Shown piece after piece: positions 42,993 through 54,440 of a stretch of 64,000 nucleotides of DNA. Under the pieces are notes generated by a model, which did no database searches, was not told where the DNA came from, and saw only the letters and a list, made by a program, of their open reading frames with translations. Source of the DNA: Culex pipiens pallens (Eukaryota > Arthropoda > Insecta > Diptera > Culicidae); the NCBI RefSeq assembly GCF_016801865.2, contig NC_068938.1:98502925-98566924 (forward strand). Reading direction: 5' to 3'. Within the stretch, counting starts at the first letter, position 1. Every line of letters begins with the position of its first letter. The position numbers were made by a program, and so were the translations under genes.

Positions 42993-44589
42993 ATACAATT
43001 GTTTTTGTTATTAAGAAATTAGGAGAGGTGTATCGTTTTTTGACCCATAGTCAGCCCCACTGATGGTACACAGATTGAGAATTATGACATCGTATTCACT
43101 TGTTTTCCTAAAAAGCCACGGCACAAAAGATTAACAAATTCTACCAGCTTACGAAAAGTCCCGAAAAATCTCCATCAAATATCCTCCACCAGTTCTACAT
43201 CAAGGTCCCACATCACGAAGCTCATCTCAGGGGAAAATCAATACCAAAACCAACCAAAGCCAACGCGGCTAACAATTTTGAGTTCATTCCCTCACTCTTG
43301 ACAACACCACGACGGGCACGAAAAGCACGACACACGGGAGAGGTGATAAAGCTTTTCACCTCTTCTTACAACCCTTTTCCCCTGTTCCACCCATCTCCTC
43401 CTCCTAAGCTGGTTCTCTCTTCAACAAGCGATTACAAAGGAATCCTTCATCATTATCATCCCCCCATGATCATCATCGTCATCACCACTCGTTCAGGCGA
43501 GAATAACTCTTCACTCGTCGGCGAAGCTTTCGCGAGTTTTTTCGTACATTTTTTTTGTGTTTGCTCCCTCGCTGTCAACTACGGTTAGCGTTCACAAAGT
43601 CAAGCTAGGAAAAAGTTGATTGACACTGTGAAAAAAAAAACAGTTTTTTTTAATTTCTGCTTTTTCTTAATTCTTCTAAAATGTGCTTTAACGTAATTTT
43701 ATTCGAAATATCGGAAATTATTTTTTATGGTCCCCCTCACAACATCACCGATGAGCGAAAAAAAAGAGCCGGTGTCAGGATTTTCATTTCGCGCTTTTCC
43801 ACCCGATTCCATCGCCGGCAAGCCTGTGATCTTCGGTGTATTCGATTCTCGTCGCCGGCCAAGTCAACCAAAGCCAGAATTATGTTTCGAGAAATGTAAT
43901 TTCCTCGGCTTTGGCGAGGCACGTTTTTCACTCTTTTTTCTGCTTTTCGTTTTGATTCATCGCAGATTTTTTCGTTGTTGTTGTTGTTGTGCTGTTGTTG
44001 ATTCGTGAAATGCTCGCCCTGGATTTGCCGAAATACGTGCTGAAATTCAATCGCGATGAAGCTGCGGATCGAGATTATCTGATTTGTTGGTTTTTGCAGA
44101 GTGGAACTCAGAAGAATAAAGTTAGATTACGAGATGCCTCAAATTGGCATGATGATGTCCTACGATGTTTTGTTTCCACAGCAAACTGTAATGGGATCAT
44201 TCAGGTTTTTATACGAATTTATAAAAAATAACTTATTGATCTCAGAATTTATTCTTAAACATAAATGTCAAACAAACAAGGGTTAAAATGCAATACTCTG
44301 CTTGGATTCCCGCAAGCCGTTTAATCCAACAAAAAAAAAAGAGCAACTTTATTACCATCTAAGCGGGATGCTTTAATTGTGTTATCTTAACTGAAAAAAC
44401 GAAATTTAATTGTGGAACTTGGCAATAGTCGATGTTTCACCAGAAAATATGAAATGTTGGAAAATTTGCATTCTTGAGTTTTAAATTTTACGAAAAAAAA
44501 GTAATCAAAACCAAAATTGGCAGCTGGTGTGTGTGTGACGTTTCACATGAAAATCAACGTTGCAAACGCGATTCAATGAACAAACCCTA
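42993..44589. other. GC-richer low-copy DNA
   Basis: It contains CATCATCGTCATCACC near 43470 and a TTGTTGTTGTTGTTG run near 43976. Frames at 43298-43588, 43681-43899 and 43727-44008 lack motifs. No TIR found. Confidence 0.4.
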
Positions 44590-44960
44590 GAACATGAATG
44601 TAAACAATAACAAACACGTTTTTATTGGTTGACCATTCTGTGCATTGTACCGAAGTTTGGTTGAATTTGGTTGTCGGAGTCCCGGGTTATAATTACAAAT
44701 GTTTACGGTATTCGGGCATTCACGTGTGTCAAACGCGTTTCTACCTGAGATCCATTTGGCCAGTTATCGCATTTACATTAATTTTCAGGGCGTGTCAAGA
44801 TGGCACGACACGATTGAAACTTGTTTCATATGAAGAATGATAACAATGCACAATGTTTTTTCAGGTTTTGTTGAATATCTAAGGATTTCAAAATTCGATT
44901 TCTTTTTGGAGATCTGTGAAGGTCAAAAGGTGAGGCATTTTGAGCTGCACAAAACGGCGT
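44590..44960 (+). repeat. Repeat family R5, third copy
   Basis: It aligns with 22600-22930 in the same orientation through AATAACAAACACG, TTGGTTGACCATTCTGTGCA, GTGTGTCAAACGCG and GGAGATCTGTGAAGG. It carries an uninterrupted TA target at about 44773, corresponding to the MITE insertion at 17197. Confidence 0.65.
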
Positions 44961-45117
44961 TCTTAACTCAATTTCGCACAAAATGCACGTGCGACAAGAT
45001 ATCACGACAACAACGAAATGTAGAAATAAAATCGAAATTTGGCCTGATTTTCCCAAAATTTCGTTACTGAAAAAGTTGAGATATATTTCTCTTTCGAATT
45101 TCTCTACTTAGTGAGTA

Positions 45118-45228
45118 CCGTCATCAGGGGTGACATTGGGTCTGGGGGGTGAGATTGGGTCATACAAATTTCGACATTTTTGTATGACCCAATCTCACCC
45201 CCAGACCCAATGTCACCCCTGATGACGG
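45118..45228. mobile_element. 111-bp near-perfect hairpin MITE
   Basis: Two arms of 50-51 bp differ by one base (a run of six G versus five), around a loop of about 10 bp. The ends are CCGTCATCAGGGGTGAC, flanked by TA (45116-45117, 45229-45230). The end resembles the CCGTAAACCGGGGTGAC MITE family, so it may use the same transposase. It can fold into a stable stem. Confidence 0.85.
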
Positions 45229-45230
45229 TA

Positions 45231-45675
45231 TCTTAAAAAAATCTTTTGACTCTTAAACATCACTGGCAAAGATTAAAAAATATGTTCTTTTGGAAGATGT
45301 TTTGTCTTCAGCAAAGTTGTAGGTGTTGATGGCGACAATTTATATTGTTTAATTTTGTTGTAACTTCTTGGACATGTTTTGAATCTATTGTTTTTATTTT
45401 GTAGATTTTTTAAGGGAATATTTTGTGAGGTTTGCGCATTTAATTCCAAAAAGGAACTGTTCAGGTTATCAAATTTCGATTTATGGTATGAAATTTATTG
45501 AAAAAGGACATTTATTAAAACCACTTCTTAATAAAAGATCAATAACAATTCTTGCTACCTCTGGAAAACATTAAAATGATTCTAATAAGACAGTTCAAAA
45601 TTGATCTGATTTGGTATGCAATCATCCCATTTTCCATCTTTAATTTTTATATTTTTTGTATTATGTTAGTTAACA
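45231..45675. other. AT-rich unassigned DNA
   Basis: It includes the TTCAGCAAAGTTGTAGG segment shared in part with 35180. No gene. Confidence 0.4.
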
Positions 45676-45677
45676 TA

Positions 45678-46045
45678 CACAGCAAAAAATCCGATGGTAA
45701 AATCGCATGCAAAAGCATGCACATCACCTTCGTCAAAATAAACACTTAATATTACACACTGCTTTTAAATTTTTGCAAACACAAAAAAAAAGTTGCAACC
45801 GACGGGATTCAAACCCAGCACCAACAGTAAAAGATGGCGCCTTAGCCCACTCGGCCATCAGACCGATGAAACGCTGTAAGGATAAACGCATATATGAGCT
45901 TGCCATTTCAGTTAAGTAGGTTTCCCATACTGATGGGCTACATACTTCAGGGTGTATAATCACATAAAATTGCATAAAATAATATAATATTGATTTTACA
46001 CCCAGCCCTTTTACACGCAGCTGGATTACTACTTTTTTAGCTGTG
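45678..46045 (-). mobile_element. TA-flanked MITE carrying a tRNA-like unit, intact copy
   Basis: The ends are CACAGCAAAAAAT and, reverse-complemented, CACAGCTAAAAAAG, flanked by TA (45676-45677, 46046-46047). It is 368 bp long. It is the uninterrupted relative of 5643-8928 in opposite orientation and holds the single TATA (45891-45894) where the other copy has the 2.94-kb insertion. The frame 45733-46056 runs across it and is not a gene. Confidence 0.85.
45784..45864 (-). ncRNA. tRNA-like Pol III unit, second copy
   Basis: On the minus strand it has the A box-like TGGCCGAGTGGG, then CTAAGGCGCCA, the B box-like GGTTTGAATCC inside a GGG/CCC T-stem, and a T9 run after TTGCAAC. It is better preserved than the copy at 8769. 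The acceptor stem does not pair, so it is tRNA-derived rather than a decoding tRNA. Confidence 0.7.
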
Positions 46046-46047
46046 TA

Positions 46048-46584
46048 AAAGGTCAAGGTTCTAATCTCGTAAAAACAGTTTCAAAATGCATTTCAATGAA
46101 AGCGCCAAATTTGCAATCGAAAGGTTATTGTTTGTTAATACAGTGCATCATTTCAAAATTACAATCAATTAATGACAACTGTATTGAAAAATAAGTATAT
46201 TTATTTAAAATGATAGTTTTTCAAAAAACATCAAAATTTCAATGGAAATTTAAGTGCAATCAGCTCAATTAAAATTAAAATGCATTTCCCTGCGTTAAGA
46301 ATCATTTTTAGCAGGTTTGGGTTGATTCAAAAATCTATTAAATTTTTGAAAGTTTTCGATGTTTAAGTTTTTTTTTCGCTAGAATTTTTGTTTTCGTCAA
46401 ATCTTTCATTTTTTGAAAATGAATGATTGCAAAACAACTGAACTAGTAGTGTAAAAGCATTTAAACCCCCCCCCCCCCCCCTCGACCCTGGTCAGAGCCG
46501 AGGGACAAAAACTTTGAAAAGTATTTGAATTGGCCTAAAAAGTTCATCAATATTTGGATAGATAATGCATAGACATTTTGGGTA
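46048..46584. repeat. Repeat segment with poly-C run
   Basis: A run of 16 C at 46466-46481 is followed by a GGTCAGAGCCGAGGGACAAA segment that recurs at 57224-57276 (CCCCCTGAATTTGGTCAGAG and GCGGGACATAAACTT). The 57-kb copy is interrupted by a foldback, and this copy is the uninterrupted form. The C-run length is probably unstable. Confidence 0.55.
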
Positions 46585-47483
46585 TCGTAAACCGGGGTGA
46601 CATTGTTAGGATTTTAATTTATTTTTGGAATATTTTCCAACTGGTAAGGGTTTTCTCAACACTATTATTTTTAAAACATGTACTAGGGTAGGCCACACAA
46701 GGTCCATGCACTATTTTGAAAAAAAGTTTTTTCAATAGTGTTTAAAAAAATAGTTGCGTTGAAAATTCTTATTTTGAATACCGGGGTGACTTTGATAGTC
46801 ATAGTTTTTGTTGTTAAAATCAGGTTAAAGGTGTTAAAATTTTATTTTTACGTCGAATGTACCATCGCTAAGGTTGCTGATATAGTTTTTAACAAAAAAA
46901 ATCAATGTTCAGATTTAGTAAACTAAGTTTATTAGCTTTTTAATAAAAAACATATAAATTTCAGGTAGAATTTGGTAAAAAGTCCGAATTTGGATTGAAA
47001 TTTGTTAAAAATAGTTTTGTTTATAAAATTATCGATTCCTATTGCATTTTAAACTGAATTCGAAGCACGAATCAAAAGTTTTCACATTTTGTATAAAATT
47101 TGTTCTACAAAAAATGCCTTCAAATTTGGAAATTTTACTAAATTATGTTTCAAAAACACACAATTATTATTATTTACTAACTTCGTTTACCTTCTCCTAG
47201 TAAAACATTGTTCGAAGAATCCGAAAATGCATTCCATTTTTCGATTTGAAATCATGTTCATTAAGAGAATCATGGCACTTTGAGAATATGAAAATAACGC
47301 TATTCATACACGTTTTCTTAATTATAGTTAACTAACTTTTTAAACTTTTCAAAATTTAATGAAAACTTCTTCTCGAAGTACCTTGAACCTTTCTCTACAC
47401 CGGTCTGTATGATTCCATACAATTCCGTACGTATTTTATTTGTACTCTTCATTTTGCGCTATCAAAATCACCTCGTTTTACGG
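46585..47483 (+). mobile_element. Mariner-type MITE, second full copy
   Basis: The left end is TCGTAAACCGGGGTGAC and the right, reverse-complemented, CCGTAAAACGAGGTGATTTT. TA flanks both sides (46583-46584, 47484-47485). It aligns with 17197-18127 along its length. 899 bp. One base of the left terminus is changed (C to T). No coding. Confidence 0.8.
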
Positions 47484-47485
47484 TA

Positions 47486-48015
47486 CTTTAAAAAGATATA
47501 AAATTGGCAATGGCCTTATTTAAAAAAAAAAAACGCAAAATATTCAAGTATAATGTGAAAACATTTTTTAAATACTGCAAGAAGCTCGGTTTTTTAGTTC
47601 ATTGCGCTTTTAATTTGTCGATTTTTACTATTTAAAAAATAACGTTTAACTGTACGATTTTTTTTTAAACTTACAGGAATAATCACTTGAAAACAATACT
47701 AGCAACAGTCTACATTGGCTTGGCTTGAAGGCATAAAAATAGATTACTATCAGTAAAATCAGTGCAAAATTAATGATTTGATAAATTTTCATCCGAACTT
47801 TTTACAAAACTTACAACAAGGCTTTTTAAATCATACTCTACATGATATCAGTTTTATGCTTATCTATGCAAAAATAATACTATACTATATGAGTAAATGA
47901 TAAATTTACAGAAACTGATAAAATTTCACCAGTTCTTGATGTAAATAAAAAACACATTTGATACACACCATTCCCAGATCTAATTTTACCACCATTTTTT
48001 TTTCTGTGTAGTTAA
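47486..48015. repeat. AT-rich DNA with a MITE right end
   Basis: It ends in a long T run then CTGTG and TA at about 48008, like the TA-flanked CACAG-ended MITEs, preceded by GATGTAAATAAA and TTTTACCACCATT segments related to 15700-15826. The left terminus was not found. Confidence 0.4.
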
Positions 48016-49961
48016 AATTGAAATTGATGCATATTTACTTTTTCATGACTTTGACTTTGACATTTAAGTTTTATTTAAAATCTGTCCCTAACAATCATAT
48101 ATTGTTTAATTTGAACTCCCACCAAAAATGTGTACCGTTATGCAACTCTCAAAAATCGAATCCATAAATCACTCCGCATAATCTCACCGTCGTCGTTAGC
48201 TGGAAAATTCACTAATACAAAGTGACATCACCAAAAACGGAGGAAAATTGACTGCTTCACCGAGATTACGCTCTCCTTTTGCCATGGTTGAAAACCCATG
48301 TTTCTTCCCGCGTGGGGGCTCTCCAAATTGGCGGGGATCAGAACTCGAGAGCGGAAAAATCAATCCCTTTTTTTGTTAGCTTCGCGCCGTTGCATGGCGA
48401 CTCAGTACTAAATCAACGAGGCTAGCCAGTAACAGAACAAGCAGAAACAAAAAATCGAAGGAAAAAGTTGGAAAAACAATAAATCATTTCCCGGTTTGGG
48501 TGGTGGAGCAGGAAAAAAAAGTTGAAGTTTTCTTCAACCCTTAAATTTTGGACGGTGCGTATGGCATGTGTCAGTTTTGTGTTTTATAGAGAATTTGTAT
48601 CCCTCTGAAGCAATTTTTGGGCTAAAAAGAAACAAAAGTTTCGTAGACCAATTATTTCATTTTATAAATTCTTGAATTCTTGATTCATTGAATTTAAAAG
48701 TTTAAGGAATTATTTAGGATTTGAGTTTTTTTGTTTGTTTCTAGTTTCTCCACTAATAAAATGAGTTGTCTTCTTTGAAAAATTATGCATGTTATATTTT
48801 AGTTTTTTTTTGTTTCCATCTAGGCATTTATAATGAAATGGTTGGAAAAAAGCATTAAAATCGATTTAATTTTCTATTATCTGATTAAATATACTTCCTA
48901 ACAGAAACTATTTTTTACAAAAATTCTATCTTCCTAACTTACCAAAACCATACGTTCTCTGCTAAGGCTGATCATCGCCGTCGGCCTTGAAGTCTGCGCT
49001 CGAAGAGACTGAACATCTTTCCCCAATTGTCGGCTTCCCAAGTTTGGGGCAATAAATTCCCATCACTTTCTATCAGCGTCAAAATCTTGGGCCGGATTTT
49101 GCTTTCCTCCACACACACTCACACAAGTCGTTTGGCGTGCTCATCGTCCTTTTCTACCACCCCCAGCTCCCAGTCCAGACCAAGCCCACCAGATGGGATC
49201 TTGTCGACATGCTTGTAGTCCTTTCGGATCTTCACTCCACGTATGCTCGTGATAGGGTGGTGGGGCGCCTAGATCTCAGTTCAAAAGTGTGGCATCATCG
49301 TTATTATCCTCTTTTTTTGGGTGAGTTTTTTCTATTATTTGTGCAAATGAAAAAAATACAAAATTACAACAAATGATAATTCAAAACAAATATTCAAGAA
49401 AAAAGCAATTAAAAATGAGGTTAAAATTTACATGAGAATCATTTTTTTTAATTTGTGTTCTGTGCATATGTGAAGATTGTAGGGGGTTGGGGACATCATT
49501 CACCAATCACAGAGAGAAAAAAAAGTTAGGGAATGGTAAGCTTGGGAAAACGAGATAACGCTCATCATCAAATCCACTGCTGGTGCTGCTACTGGCCATG
49601 TATTACAAGATAATAATCAATCAAACGGAGGCAGAGATTGGGAGAGAGGGAGCGAGGGATAGAATAAGTTATGCCACAGCCAGAAGCGGAAGTGGTCACA
49701 GCCAGAGATTTGTGTTTCCGGCGAGGGGTTGAATTTGGGATGGGGGCTCACAGAGGATGAAGTGATGGATGTGTTGAGCAATTGATTTTAATGAAAATGG
49801 TCAAGATCAAGATTTTTGTTACAAACATTATAAAATTTTAAAAACTAAGTGATCTATAGATATTATTTAGGATTCATTCCCTAAATTAAATGTCCACTAA
49901 ATAAGTTACAACAAAGTTCTTTTTTTTAATCAGATTGTTGCATGATTGGGTCCGTAACCTT
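48016..49961. other. Low-copy DNA, no gene recognised
   Basis: GC-richer blocks at 48180-48560, 48955-49310 and 49540-49790. Frames at 49027 and 49137 overlap and lack motifs. Between the blocks the sequence is AT-rich. No TIR found. Confidence 0.4.
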
Positions 49962-50221
49962 ACTGAGGAAAAGCTATAAAATTACAGTTAAACCTCGCAT
50001 ATGCAACTCATATGGGGGTTTCTTATGAGAAGCACGCATATGCGAGGTACAGGGCTTATGGGATTTTGGCTATATGGGAGACATGGCCTATATTGTTATA
50101 AAAAATCATCTTAACTATGCAAATTTATAGTGTTTTGAAATCGTTATGAAGTCAGCTATACAGCTACACCAAATTTACAAGGTTTACGATGTTCTAGGTC
50201 ATCCGAAACTTTCTCAAGTTA

Positions 50222-51110
50222 AGGCCTATGTGTTCACCGCCGTACAAGTATGAGGTAGCGATTGTGAATGTGGTTTTTGACCTCAGATCATATCCATGTA
50301 GCCTCAGGGAGGTTCAGGGACTAGTCTACCGATATGTGGTGATGTTCCAGGTCTTCTGTAGAGTCCCAGGAGTTACGGCCGATGTGTCTACCGCCGTAAC
50401 AAGATAGAAGTCGGAGGTTATTGACCTCAGATCATATCCAGATAGCCTCAGGGAGGTTCAGGGACTAGGCTACCGATGTGTGGTGATGTTCTGGGTCTTC
50501 TGTAGAGTCCCGGGAGTTATGACCGATGGGTCTACCACCGTAACAAGATAGAGGTCAATGGTTTTTGACCGCAGATCATATCCGGATAGCCTCAGGGAGG
50601 TTCAGGGACTAGTCTACCGATGTGTGGTGATGTTCTGGGTCTTCTGTAGAGTCCCGGGAGTTACGTCCGATGGGTCTACCGCCGTAACAAGATAGAGGTA
50701 GGTGATTTTTGACCTCTGATCATATCCGGATAGCATCAGGGAGGTCCGGGGACTAGTCTACCGATGTGGTGATGTTCTGCGTATTCTGTAGAGTTCCGGG
50801 AGTTACGGCCGATGGGTCTACCGCCGTAACAAGATAGAGGTTGGAGGTTCTAAGTCATCTGTAGAGTTCTGGAAGTTACGGCTGGAAGATCTACCGTCGT
50901 TAAAAGGCAGAGGTCGGTAGTTTTTGACTTCACAACATATCCGGATAGCCTCAGGGTAGTTCAGGGACTAGTCTTCCAGAATGTGGTGATGATCGGGGTC
51001 TTCTAAAGAATTCCAGGAGTTACGGTCCATTAGTTTACCGCCGTAACAAGACAAAGGTCGTTAGTTTTATAACAGGCTCATCCGGATACCTTCAGGGAAT
51101 TTTGGAGACT
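50222..51110 (+). repeat. 144-bp tandem repeat, left block
   Basis: CATATCC occurs at 50289, 50433, 50577 and 50721, exactly 144 bp apart, then units become irregular (an extra partial unit near 50840). Each unit has CAGGGAGGTTCAGGGACTAG, TCTTCTGTAGAGTCC and TACCGCCGTAACAAGATAGA segments. Confidence 0.9.
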
Positions 51111-51119
51111 CTCTGGAGT

Positions 51120-52155
51120 TACGGCTTTAGTGTCCGTAACTCCAGGAACTCTACAGATGACCTAGAACATCTTCAGATATACGTTTACTAGTCTCCGAAC
51201 CTCTTTGAAGCTATCCGAATAGAATCTGAGGTCAAAAACCTCCGACCTCTATCTTGTTACGGCGGTAGACCCATCGGTCGTAACTCCCGGGACTCTACAG
51301 AAGACCCAGAACATCACCACATATCGGTAGACTAGTCCCTGAACCTCCCTGAGGCTATCCGGATATGATCTGAGGTCAAAAACCACTGACCTCTATCTTG
51401 TTACGGCGGTAGACCCATCGGACGTAACTACCGGGACTCTACAGAAGACCTAGAACATCACCACATATCGGTAGACTAGTCCCTGAACCTCCCTGAGGCT
51501 ATCTGGATATAATCTGAGAACAAAAACCTCCGACCTCTATCTTGTTACGGCGGTAGACCCATCGGTCGTATCTCCCGGGACTCTACAGAAGACCCAGAAC
51601 ATCACCACATATCGGTAGACTAGTCCCTGAACCTCCTTGAGGCTATTCGGATATGATCTGAGATCAAAAACCACTGACCTGTATATTGTTACGGCGGTAG
51701 ACTAATCGATCGTAACTCCCGGGACTCTACAGAAGACCTAGAACATCACCACATATCGGTAGACTAGTCCCTGAACCTCCCTGAGGCTATCCGGATATGA
51801 TCTGCGGTCAAAAACCACTGACCTCTATCTTGTTACGGAGGTAGACCCATCGGTCGTAACTCCCGGGACTCTACAGAAGACCCAGAACATCACCACATAT
51901 CGGTAGACTAGTCCCTGAACCTCCTTGAGGCTATCTGGATATGATCTGAGGCTACGGCTCTATCTTGTTACGGCGGTAGACCCATCGACCGTAAATTCTA
52001 GGACTCTACAGGAGACCCAGAACATCACCACACATTGGTAGACTACTCCTTGAACCTCCCTGAGGCTATCCGGATATGATCTGAGGTCAAAAACCACAGT
52101 CACAATCGCCTACCTCATACTTGTACGGCGGTGAACACATAGGCCTTAACTTGAG
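51120..52155 (-). repeat. 144-bp tandem repeat, right block (inverted)
   Basis: Units of the same repeat in opposite orientation (GACTCTACAGAAGACC near 51289, 51434, 51578, 51722, 51866 and 52010). One unit near 51950 has lost about 20 bp. The two blocks face each other around a centre near 51115, so this element can fold into a very long hairpin. Confidence 0.9.
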
Positions 52156-52560
52156 GAAGTTTCGGATGACCTAGAACATCGTAAACCTTGTAAATTTGGT
52201 GTAGCTGTATAGCTGACTTCATAACGATTCCAAAACACTATAAGTTTGCATAGTTAAGATGATTTTTTATAACAATATAGGCCATGTCTCCCATATAGCC
52301 AAAATCCCATAAGCCCTGTACCTCGCATATGCAACTCTTTCGACAAAACCGAATCAGGTGGAATGACTCGTATATGCAAAGTTGCATATGCGAGGCGCTC
52401 TTATGCGAGGTTTGACTGTACTCGAAAAATGACCTTCTTAATTTGCTCTTCTTGACTCATCTTCACGTATAAATATCTTGTCAGGATCGAAATCTGAGCA
52501 AATGTCTGTGTATGTGGTGGGATGCTGATTCAAACATTTGATCTGGATTCTGCTCAGGGA

Positions 52561-52986
52561 TGGAGTAACCACAAAAAAAAATCTTTTTCGCTTGTGAACT
52601 TTCTTCACTCGAGAAAGAGAGAGGAGAAAAAAAACCCAAAAGCACTTGTTTACCAAGCAGTCATTTTTTCAAGTTGAACTTTGGATGGTTCTGATAATTT
52701 TCCTTGTTTTCCAACTACTTGAACCACACAAAAAACATATTTTCTCACCAAAGTTCCTAATCCAAACATATCTGTGAGCAGAAGTTGTAAAATGTATAAA
52801 CGCTGGAAGTTTTTAATTTTCCCATTTTTTTAAAATAACTGCTCAAATTAATGGATGGAATGCCGATATTTAATCATTCTAAACGGAATTTTATAGTAAA
52901 ATGACTCTTAAAAGCCCTCTTTTTGACCAAATCAGATTCTGTAGGTATAAAATTATACAGGACATTTAAAAAGGGGGTATATAGAA
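52561..52986. other. AT-rich unassigned DNA
   Basis: GAGAAAGAGAGAGGAG lies near 52610. No gene or repeat recognised. Confidence 0.4.
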
Positions 52987-53973
52987 GCGTTGTCCCGTCA
53001 CAAAAAATTTCAATTGTTCAGTTTGCAATTGTTCGTGAAATTGGATTTGTATCATATTTTGGATTCTCTTCGTACTCAAAAAACCCTTTAAAATGCTTTG
53101 AAATCGAAAATTGGTCAAAAGGAACCAGAGTTACGACTGACGCAAGTTTGGGTTGTCTCGTCACGGCAATTTTTTGGTCAAGGCATGAATTCAAAAAAAG
53201 GTGCTCTTTTTTCGCGTCTAGAAGCAAATCCTGTAACAGGCCAGTTTTTGATCGATCTAGACTAAATCGACCCTCCTGAATCCAAATTTGCCTGTTGATT
53301 TCCTGAGTCTCAAAGGGAAGCGAGATATTCAAGATGGCGTCTAATATGGCGGGTGAATGGAAAAATCGCCATAAAAGGATTTTTAAGTTCAATCAACTAG
53401 TCAAATTAAACTAATTTGGGAATTTACGACCTCTTGAAAACTTCAAAGTATTCGGGAAATTTGAAATTCAAGATGGCGGCCAAGATGGCGAACCTAGAAT
53501 ATTGGGATTTTTTTATACAGAACTGTAACAGGTCAAATTAAATAATTTGGGAATGCTGAACTCATATATAAGCCCTAGAATATTCTAAAGTCCTTAGAAC
53601 AGTCTGTGCGGTACCGAAGACGGTGACAAATAAATAAATAAGTACTCAGGGAATGCAATTCAGTTTTCTAGCTTCGCCATATTGGCCACCATCTTGAATT
53701 GCACATTACCTAAGTATTTTGGAATATTCTAGGGCTCATATTCGAGTTCAACAACCCTTCGTTGAATTTGACCTGTTTATTGCCGGTTACATTTCTTTAT
53801 AAAATATAGAATATTCTAGCACCGCCATATTGGTCGCCATCTTGGATTGCACATTACCTGAGTATTTTGGAATATTCTAGGAGTCATATTAGAGCTCAGC
53901 GACCTCAAATTAGTTCAAGTTGACTAGTCAGAAGCGATTCTAACAATTGCTTCATTTCGTGACGGGACAACGC
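52987..53973. mobile_element. 987-bp TIR element with TTGTCCCGTCAC ends
   Basis: The ends are GCGTTGTCCCGTCACAAAA and, reverse-complemented, GCGTTGTCCCGTCACGAAA, with a possible 3-bp GAA duplication (52984-52986, 53974-53976). Inside are inverted segments (CAACTAGTCAAATTAAACTA near 53393 against its inverse near 53925) and repeated AAGATGGCG/CGCCAT words. A non-LTR-like tail, GACAAATAAATAAATAAG at about 53626, may be a further small insertion. No coding motif; the 118-124 aa frames at 52923-53392 oppose each other. Confidence 0.6.
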
Positions 53974-54440
53974 GAACAAATCCCTCTTTTGCAAAATATC
54001 TGCGTTGTCACATCACGAAAAGAAGTACCTGTCAAATCAACAAAATTTGACGAAATTGGGTGATCCAGGAAGCAAAATCTTCGTTCATCATTATAGAAAC
54101 AACTGTATAAAAAGGTTTTTTTTCAAAAACTTACTGGGAGAGCAGAGTTCTTCACTTTTGTGTATAAAAATCAAAATGATCCAATTGTACGATGTTGTCC
54201 CGTTACGCTACATTGTTATCTCTCTTGACTCAAACTTTGTGTTTTTTAATGTTTGCTGGAGTGAATCTTATTGGAAATTTAACGTACTTTCCAAATTTGT
54301 ATAAATATTGGTACCTTTTCCCACAGATTTAAAAGTTATCAGCGAAAAACTGAAACCATTTGCGTACAAACGTTGTCCCGTCATGAAAGAATCGTTCAGT
54401 AGTGAAATTGATGTTCCGCCGAATAATTCCCCCGATGATG
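53974..54440. repeat. Scattered GTTGTCCCGT fragments
   Basis: GTTGTCACATCACG near 54004, GTTGTCCCGTTACG near 54195 and GTTGTCCCGTCATG near 54373 resemble the ends of the neighbouring TIR element. They may be pieces of more copies. Exact bounds are not visible. Confidence 0.35.

Larger units (their letters stand above)
49985..52418. mobile_element. pogo/Tigger-like foldback element, 2.43 kb
   Basis: The ends are CAGTTAAACCTCGCATATGC and, reverse-complemented, CAGTCAAACCTCGCATAAGA. TA flanks both sides (49983-49984, 52419-52420). CAG-starting ends with AACCTCG and TA targets resemble pogo/Tigger elements. R3 at 60419-60435 shows the unoccupied site. The long terminal inverted regions (to about 50240 and from about 52090) surround two inverted blocks of a 144-bp repeat. 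There is no transposase. Confidence 0.8.
49962..52560 (+). repeat. Repeat family R3, copy split by pogo-like element
   Basis: The parts 49962-49984 (ACTGAGGAAAAGCTATAAAA) and 52421-52560 (CTCGAAAAATGACCTTCTTA and TTCACGTATAAATATC, AAATGTCTGTG) align in order with 60405-60530. The 60-kb copy has no insertion. Confidence 0.7.

Noticed and set aside
41249..43022. Frames of 560-588 codons
   Set aside because: By-products of the stop-free (AAAAAAC)n array.
50222..52155. CRISPR-like array
   Set aside because: Units are 144 bp, contiguous and without distinct spacers, and form two inverted blocks inside a TIR element. This is a eukaryotic tandem repeat.
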